Origin: Thiobacillus sp.
GTDB lineage: Bacteria > Pseudomonadota > Gammaproteobacteria > Burkholderiales > Thiobacillaceae
Reading direction: 5' to 3'
Assembly: GCA_024709165.1 (NCBI GenBank)
Contig: JANJXF010000107.1
Location: forward strand, 1 to 58,219
Length of the DNA stretch: 58,219 nucleotides
Shown here: positions 53,429-58,219 of the stretch, piece after piece
How the letters are laid out: every line of letters begins with the position of its first letter
Position numbering within the stretch: position 1 is the stretch's first letter
Notes under the pieces: model-generated
Told to the model about the DNA's origin: nothing
The model's database searches: none
The model's input: only the letters and a program-made list of their open reading frames with translations
Translations under genes and position numbers: made by a program

Positions 53429-54616
53429 ATGAAACATACATCCGACTATCTGATCGTTGGTGCGGGCATGGCGGGCGAGGCCGCGGCGCAGGCCATCCGC
53501 AGCGCAGACGGCCGTGCGTCGATTGTGATGCTGGGCGCCGAGGCGCATCCGCCCTATGATCGCCCGCCGTTGAGCAAGGCACTGTGGAAGGGCGGCAAGG
53601 TGGAGGACATCTGGCGTCCGATCGACAAGGCCCGCGCCACGGTGCAGCTCGCCCGGCGCGCAACCCGGATCGATCGCGCCGCGCGCATCGTGCATGACGA
53701 TGCCGGGAACGGCTGGCAATACGGCAAGCTGCTGCTCGCCACCGGCGGCGCGCCGCGCACGCTGCCCTTCGGTGAAGGCTTCATCCATTACCGCACCTAT
53801 GACGATTACCTGCGCTTGCGCAAGAACGTCAGACCCGGTGCACGGATCGCCGTGATTGGCGGCGGGTTCATCGGCAGCGAAATTGCGGCGGCGATGGCGA
53901 TGAACGGTTGCCAGACCACCATGCTGTTTCCGGGAGAAGCGATCGGGGGGCATGTCTATCCGACCGGGCTTGCCAGGTCGGTGACCGACTATTACCGCGA
54001 GCACGGCGTGGACGTGCGCAGCGGCGTCACAGTGAGTGGCGGCCGGGCCGATGCGGCCGGCGCCACGCTCGAGCTGTCCGACGGCAGCGCGCTGCAGGCC
54101 GACGCCGTGGTGGCGGGACTGGGCATCACGCCGAATGTGCAGCTCGCCCAGGAAGCGGGCCTGCAACTTGAGCTGGGCGGTGTGCGGGTCGACGCGCATC
54201 TGCGTACCTCCGATCCGCACATTTACGCTGCGGGGGATGTCGCGGCGTTTTCCGCACCTGCGCTGGGGCGAACCCTGCGCGTCGAGCACGAGAATGCCGC
54301 GCTCACCATGGGCCAGCGGGCCGGACTGTGCATGACCGGGCAGGACGCGCCCTACGACGAATTGCCTTTCTTCTATTCAGACTTGTTCGACCTCGGTTAC
54401 GAGGCTGTCGGTGTACTCGATGCGCGCCTTGAAACCGTCGAGCAGTGGGTGACCCCGTTCCGTGAAGGCGTGGTGTATTACCTCGAAGCCGGACGTGTGC
54501 GCGGCGTGCTGCTGTGGAACGTGTGGGACCAGATCGATGCCGCCCGTGCGCTCATCGCAGACCCGGGTCCGTTCGACGCCGCGAACGTCCGCGGCCGGCT
54601 GCCCGTGGCGGGCTGA
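53429..54616 (+). CDS. FAD-dependent NAD(P)H ferredoxin/rubredoxin reductase-like protein
   Basis: A 395-residue flavoprotein. ATG 53429 follows ACGGAGGCAATC; the track ORF begins upstream. FAD motifs are 'DYLIVGAGMAGEAAAQAI' and 'HIYAAGDVAAF', and the NAD(P)H site is 'RIAVIGGGFIGSEIAAAM'. The C-terminal domain ('YSDLFDLGYEAVGVLD') matches the reductase class that includes AIF, putidaredoxin reductase and rubredoxin reductase. Its electron partner is not in the window beyond Fdx of isc. It converges on the FeoB-like gene with a 28-bp gap. Confidence 0.9.
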   Translation: MKHTSDYLIVGAGMAGEAAAQAIRSADGRASIVMLGAEAHPPYDRPPLSKALWKGGKVEDIWRPIDKARATVQLARRATRIDRAARIVHDDAGNGWQYGKLLLATGGAPRTLPFGEGFIHYRTYDDYLRLRKNVRPGARIAVIGGGFIGSEIAAAMAMNGCQTTMLFPGEAIGGHVYPTGLARSVTDYYREHGVDVRSGVTVSGGRADAAGATLELSDGSALQADAVVAGLGITPNVQLAQEAGLQLELGGVRVDAHLRTSDPHIYAAGDVAAFSAPALGRTLRVEHENAALTMGQRAGLCMTGQDAPYDELPFFYSDLFDLGYEAVGVLDARLETVEQWVTPFREGVVYYLEAGRVRGVLLWNVWDQIDAARALIADPGPFDAANVRGRLPVAG

Positions 54617-54644
54617 CGCGGTCGAATCGCGATCCCGCGTCGTG

Positions 54645-56744
54645 TTACATGCCGAGCCTGGCAGCCAGTTCCAGCGGCCAGCGCACCGCTGCGGCAATTG
54701 CCAGGGCGACGCCGATGGAGAGCATGACCGAGTAGAACGCGTCGCGGCGGCCGAGCAGTTTGAGCATCATCGCGAACGTCGAGACGCACGGCACGTAAAA
54801 CGTGAGGAACACGAGGAAGGTGGCAATCTGCGTGGTGTCCATCACGCGGTCCAGTTCCTGCGTGCCGAGCGCGGCGAATATCATCAGCAACGACAGTTCC
54901 TTGCGCAGCACGCCGAACAGAATGGGCACACCGAGCACCACGGGAAGCCCCAGCCACCACCCCGTCACCGGAGTGAGCACGAGATTGATCCAGGCATCGG
55001 CACCGAAATGCGCAAGCAGCGCCAGCACGATGCTGCCCGCCACCAGCAGCGGCAGCACAATGGTGACGATGTCGCGGCTGCGCTCCCAGGTGTTGGCCAG
55101 TACGGCGCGCAGCGTGGGAACGGCGTAGGGGGGGATGTCCTGAATCATGCCGGGCGTCGTCTCCGGGTAACGCCGCTTGAGCAGCTTGCCGACCAGGCTG
55201 ACCACGACCGGGGCGAGCATGAACAGCCCAAACACGCCGAGGCCACCCAGATACTTGCCACCCACTGCAAGGATGATCGCCGAACGCGCGGAGCAGGGCA
55301 GGAAGGTAATCAGCAGTGCGGCGACGGTGCGGTCGCGGCCGTGCGTGACCGCTGCGGTCGCGGCCAGCGCCGGCACGTTGCAGCCCAGCCCCATGAGAAA
55401 GGGCAGGGCGACGCCGCCGTGCAGCCCGAGGCGATGGAAACCGCGGTCCACCACAAAGGCAACGCGATGCATGATGCCGGTTTCTTCGAGCAGGACCAGC
55501 AGCAACACCAGCGGAATCATGTAGGGGATGACGATGCCCGTCAGGCCGATGAAGCCGTCCAGAATGGCGCGTCCCACGACGCCTGTCAGGTCGGTCGGCT
55601 GCCAGGGTTCGGCCCACTCGATGATGCGTGCCACGGTGAGCGCATCGAGCATCGCGCTCACCTCGAACACGAAGAACAGCACCAGCGCGAACACCGCCAG
55701 GGTTCCGACGAACCCCCAGCGCGGGTGTAGGAACAGATCGTCTGCCCAACGTTGCCAGCGTGGCTGTTCGCCCTCCTGGCCGGGCCGGCTGGCGTCCTCG
55801 TGGCAGACCGCGGCGCGGTGGTGGCGGTCGGCATGGATTTCGTCGGCCAGCGCACGCGGCAGCGCCGCATCGGCGACGGCGCGCGCGGCGAGCAGTTCGG
55901 CATGGCGTGCCGGAAAATGTTCCAGCAGTTCCTGCGCGAAATAGCCATCGTTTTCCGCGAGCTGCAAGGTCAGCAGCGATTCGGGGACGGCGAAGGCCGC
56001 AGCCACGTCGGCATCGCGCGCGATGGCGGCGATGCCCGACAGCTGCGCCTGGATGTGCGGGCTGGGTAGACAGGGAGCCCGTTGCGCGTGCGCGGCGCCC
56101 GCGTTGCGCGCGGCACGCACCACCGCACTGAACAGATCGGCCAGCCCGATGCCCATGTGCGCCACGGTGGGCACGACCGGTGCGCCGAGTTTGGTGGACA
56201 GGCTGCGCACATTGAGGAATTGCCGGCGCGCGCGCGCCTCGTCCATGCGGTTCAGCGCGTACACCATCGGCTTGCCAAGCAGCATGAGTTCCTGCGCAAG
56301 TTCGAGATCGCGCGCCAGCGTGGTGGCATCCAGAACCACCAGCAAGACATCCGGCGCGGCGAAACTGTGTTCCGGCTGATACGTCTCGTGGCGCGCGATG
56401 GACGGCCAGCGGTCGCCCCACAACAGGTATTTCAGGACCACCGAGGCATCGTCGTCCGGGTGATGGAACCCATCGACCGAAGGCAGGGCCACCAGGGATA
56501 TCTGGTCGATCCCCACCTCGACGATGCACTCCTCGTACGCCGGGCCGATGCCGGCGAGGCGCTCGTAGCGGGTTGCGGTGCTCGACGCGGCGCGAAAAAT
56601 GCTGTGCTTGCCCGCCCCGGCATGGCCGACGATGGCGACCCGCGGGCGGCGGCTGCCACGCAGACTCGGCCCGACGAGAGGGGAAACGGTGACGGGCGTG
56701 GCCATGTCGAATATATCGCGATCGGTTTGTCCCGGATAGTCCAT
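54645..56744 (-). CDS. feoB: FeoB-like transporter with degenerate GTPase domain
   Basis: A 699-residue membrane protein. The C-terminal permease has FeoB hallmarks: Gate motifs 'PFLMGLGCNVPALAATAA' and 'LLITFLPCSARSAIIL', plus 'GVPILFGVLRKELSLLMIF'. The N-terminal G domain is damaged. G1 reads 'IVGHAGAGKHSIFRA' with histidine where S/T binds Mg, and the DxxG of G3 is missing ('LVALPSVDGFHH'). G4 is 'ALNRMDEAR'. No FeoA is adjacent. It may transport Fe(II) or another divalent metal in a GTP-independent way (inference). ATG 56705 is an alternative start. Confidence 0.85.
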   Translation of the reverse strand: MDYPGQTDRDIFDMATPVTVSPLVGPSLRGSRRPRVAIVGHAGAGKHSIFRAASSTATRYERLAGIGPAYEECIVEVGIDQISLVALPSVDGFHHPDDDASVVLKYLLWGDRWPSIARHETYQPEHSFAAPDVLLVVLDATTLARDLELAQELMLLGKPMVYALNRMDEARARRQFLNVRSLSTKLGAPVVPTVAHMGIGLADLFSAVVRAARNAGAAHAQRAPCLPSPHIQAQLSGIAAIARDADVAAAFAVPESLLTLQLAENDGYFAQELLEHFPARHAELLAARAVADAALPRALADEIHADRHHRAAVCHEDASRPGQEGEQPRWQRWADDLFLHPRWGFVGTLAVFALVLFFVFEVSAMLDALTVARIIEWAEPWQPTDLTGVVGRAILDGFIGLTGIVIPYMIPLVLLLVLLEETGIMHRVAFVVDRGFHRLGLHGGVALPFLMGLGCNVPALAATAAVTHGRDRTVAALLITFLPCSARSAIILAVGGKYLGGLGVFGLFMLAPVVVSLVGKLLKRRYPETTPGMIQDIPPYAVPTLRAVLANTWERSRDIVTIVLPLLVAGSIVLALLAHFGADAWINLVLTPVTGWWLGLPVVLGVPILFGVLRKELSLLMIFAALGTQELDRVMDTTQIATFLVFLTFYVPCVSTFAMMLKLLGRRDAFYSVMLSIGVALAIAAAVRWPLELAARLGM

Positions 56745-56806
56745 CGGGCACCCACGCGCCCCGGCGCTGGCGGCGTATGCAGTGCAAAACGGGAGTCGGA
56801 TGCAAG

Positions 56807-56820
56807 ACGCCCGAAGGCGT
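56807..56820 (-). other. UUCG-tetraloop hairpin in the feoB-like leader
   Basis: On the - strand, ACGCC-TTCG-GGCGT forms a 5-bp GC stem closed by a stable cUUCGg loop, about 63 bases upstream of the start codon. Confidence 0.5.
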
Positions 56821-56869
56821 TTCTGTCTTTGCCAGATGGCAATCCGGGCACATATGAGAATGTCTCTCG

Positions 56870-56898
56870 TTTATAAATGTTTGACGTGCGGCTGTCAA
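56870..56898 (-). promoter_or_regulatory. Near-perfect sigma-70 promoter for the feoB-like gene
   Basis: On the - strand TTGACA, a 17-bp spacer and TATAAA are found. Transcription would start near 56863 and give a leader of about 120 bases containing a UUCG hairpin. No clear Fur box was recognised over it. Confidence 0.75.
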
Positions 56899-56899
56899 T

Positions 56900-57174
56900 T
56901 AAAATGGCGACAACCAAGGCATTCCACTGAAGAGCCGCGCGTGCTGCCAGCGAGGTCGTGCGCCAAGTTGACCGAATGGATGGGACAGATGAGTTCGCCA
57001 AGCAAATTGGCCCGGATTCACGTCCGGCATGTCGATTGCGCGAGCGGCGAAGCAGTTGTCGATGCCGAGAAGCATCGACAAAATCTTGTCACGTCTGGCT
57101 CAGGAAGGGATGCTGCTGGGTGTGAGCCGCGCGGCCAGAAGGGTGAACGGCTCGCCAGCCATCCCCGCTCCGCC
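56900..57174. other. Intergenic stretch without a recognised gene
   Basis: Overlapping short ORFs occur in several frames, none with family resemblance. The segment leads into transposase remnants and may itself be decayed mobile DNA. Confidence 0.4.
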
Positions 57175-57280
57175 GCCAGGGGGCGGCATACCGCCACCGA
57201 TGCGCATCTGGCGCCGGCCCATCGACGTGTGGCCGGCTGGAACAGCCAGCGTTTCCTCGGCTGGGCGGTCAGGATCGAAC
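57175..57280 (+). pseudogene. IS21-like IstA transposase remnant
   Basis: In one + frame the fragment reads 'HLAPAHRRVAGWNSQRFLGWA'-like sequence (two short pieces of it: 'LAPAHRRVAGWN' and 'SQRFLGWAVRIE'). This resembles the IstA segment that precedes 'IGPxTxxLV' in IS21-family proteins. It breaks off abruptly and is followed by an IS3-type fragment in a different frame. Identification is by recall of the family pattern. Confidence 0.4.
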
Positions 57281-57424
57281 GAAGCCAAGGTAGTTACCGA
57301 AACGTGGAGGCGTCACTACAATGACGTCCGACCGCATTCAAGCCTGGGTCAGCCGAGTAGGCCCCCGGCAGCATTCAGGCAATCATGCGGCAATGCCGCG
57401 AAACCCGAGGCCACCTTCCAGTGA
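57281..57424 (+). pseudogene. IS3-family OrfB C-terminal remnant
   Basis: The + strand ORF ending at 57424 has 'EAKVVTETWRRHYNDVRPHS' followed by SSLG and PAAF, the typical C-terminal end of IS3-family OrfB transposases. The catalytic DDE region is absent, so it is a dead fragment. It directly abuts the IS21-like piece, suggesting nested insertion or deletion. Confidence 0.7.
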
Positions 57425-57486
57425 TCGAGTGGCCCGAAGAAATCCGGCAGGTCATTGCCCCGTGCGGGCGGCGCGGCTTTCGGGGT

Positions 57487-57840
57487 TCAACCCTGGCCGA
57501 TCAGGAACGCATCGCGGTTTTTGGCGTCCTTTATCCAGTTCGGCGGCTTTCCGCGGCCCGTCCAAGTCGCACCGGTTTCCGGATTGCGGTACTTGGGTTT
57601 CCCGACGGTTCGCCTGACCGCGGCCCTGGACTTCCGGCTTCCGGTCGCCACGCCCTTGGCAGCCGCCTTGGTAACGCGCGCGCGAGGTGTTTTCGGTTGC
57701 AGATCGTCGACGGTCAGATCGTACGCCGCCATCATTGCGCAGATTTTCGCAATGATTGAGCGCACTTCCTTTTTCCGGATTTTCTCCGCCTGCTTCAGGA
57801 TTTCTCCGGCTTTCGATTTCAGTTCTTGATATGTAGACAT
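57487..57840 (-). CDS. H-NS-like nucleoid protein
   Basis: A 117-residue DNA-binding protein of the betaproteobacterial H-NS type. ATG 57840 follows CCAAGGAGCATTG. The N-terminal oligomerisation part includes 'YQELKSKAGEILKQAEKIRK'; a basic linker follows; the C-terminus has 'KYRNPETGATWTGRGKPPNW', the AT-hook-like DNA-binding signature. It may silence AT-rich horizontally acquired DNA. It sits between two transposase remnants. Confidence 0.92.
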   Translation of the reverse strand: MSTYQELKSKAGEILKQAEKIRKKEVRSIIAKICAMMAAYDLTVDDLQPKTPRARVTKAAAKGVATGSRKSRAAVRRTVGKPKYRNPETGATWTGRGKPPNWIKDAKNRDAFLIGQG

Positions 57841-57843
57841 CAA

Positions 57844-58111
57844 TGCTCCTTGGTTAGTCCATCCCTATGGATGGTCGTGATCCTACGCCACATAAATTTT
57901 ATTGTACATCGCGATCCATGCAAAATTCGTCTAAGAGACGCTGGTTTAATCAGGTTTTTGTGATTGGTGCGCATGTAATCCACTGTTCTGTATGGAGGTG
58001 CGTTTCGATGTGTCGAATTAATCAGCGGTTCCCAAACTAACTCGTATTAGAGACAGCGTTACTCAGCAGTCACAAGTATGAGGTCGGCTGCAAATCGTAG
58101 AGTCCAATGGA
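57844..58111. other. H-NS leader region and insertion-sequence boundary
   Basis: CCATCC-CTAT-GGATGG (57859-57874) forms a 6-bp hairpin in the leader of the H-NS-like gene. The rest is lower in GC and noncoding; it probably includes the right terminal part of the IS3-family element, but I could not assign its inverted repeat. Confidence 0.4.
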
Positions 58112-58219
58112 TTAAGCGGCTACCTGCATTGCATTGTATTGCCGGGTGAAAGCGGCGGGCGACAGATGGCCGAGTCGCGCCTGTTTTCTGATACGGTTGT
58201 AGAAGATCTCGATGTACTC
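58112..58219 (-). CDS. IS3-family transposase OrfB, C-terminal end (runs off window)
   Basis: The last 35 residues of an OrfB are read on the - strand: 'EYIEIFYNRIRKQARLGHLS' and then PAAFTRQYNAMQVAA before TAA. The block YIEIFYNRIRxxxxLGxLSPxxF is diagnostic for IS3-family integrases. The gene continues past the window edge, so its intactness is unknown. Confidence 0.85.
   Translation of the reverse strand, partial: EYIEIFYNRIRKQARLGHLSPAAFTRQYNAMQVAA

Noticed and set aside
56745-56853. Upstream ORF 'MCPDCHLAKTE' in the feoB-like leader as a CxxCH leader peptide
   Set aside because: The frame does not stop before or near the feoB start but runs on for hundreds of codons as a shadow, so a discrete leader peptide is not supported.
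56782-57324. 180-codon + strand ORF across the IS remnant region as a complete gene
   Set aside because: Only its 3' part resembles a transposase piece; the 5' part overlaps the feoB leader and has no family similarity.
1-58219. CRISPR array, tRNA or rRNA genes
   Set aside because: No regularly spaced 25-40 bp repeats or recognisable tRNA/rRNA sequences were seen; the heptad repeats have too short a period for CRISPR.

Overview
The window reads as a high-GC betaproteobacterial chromosome segment (possibly Thiobacillus- or Rhodocyclales-like; the genus is inference). The isc order iscR-S-U-A-hscBA-fdx-iscX, a NarL-type regulator, an Isp-type [NiFe] hydrogenase, NnrS and an H-NS-like protein with the C-terminal 'KYRNPETGATWTGRGKPP' block all fit. 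No rRNA, tRNA or CRISPR array was seen.

Region 1 (146-18247, + strand) is a chemosensory and signalling block. It holds a LuxR-type response regulator, a degenerate receiver, an MCP-like protein with a CheZ-like FQDxxxQ motif, CheY, a STAS protein, CheA, a classical MCP, CheW, CheR, CheD, CheB, a MASE3-like/PAS/GGDEF/EAL protein, a Cache/HAMP/PAS histidine kinase, a second STAS protein, and a receiver-PP2C-HATPase switch protein resembling HsbR/RsbU-RsbW. Together they suggest one array feeding both a c-di-GMP enzyme and a partner-switch module.

Region 2 (18370-27574) has a BrnT/BrnA toxin-antitoxin pair bracketed by exact 12-bp direct repeats. suhB and trmJ follow, divergent, with an unusual inverted copy of the trmJ start between them. 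Next come a tiny AUGA-coupled ORF, cysE, and the full isc operon under a consensus-like sigma-70 promoter carrying an IscR type-1-like site.

Region 3 (27620-50032) is energy metabolism. On the - strand, hypC-A-B-D-F-E is followed by nnrS. Divergently on the + strand are a hydrogenase protease, a HupH-like protein, small subunit-Isp1-Isp2-large subunit (group 1e layout) and HupE. With only a 9-bp gap, a complete V/A-type ATPase operon follows (G-like, C, I, K, F, E, A, B, D). Seven-base-periodic GTGAG/CTCAC repeats, often palindromic, sit in many gene junctions here and in isc.

Region 4 (50046-58219) has an alpha-glucan phosphorylase, a DUF488 protein, a FAD-dependent ferredoxin/rubredoxin reductase-like protein, a FeoB-like transporter with a damaged GTPase domain behind a near-perfect promoter, remnants of two insertion sequences (IS21-like and IS3-like), an H-NS-like gene, and the C-terminus of an IS3-family transposase running off the window end.

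All calls come from reading the sequence and the supplied translations. No database search was run.
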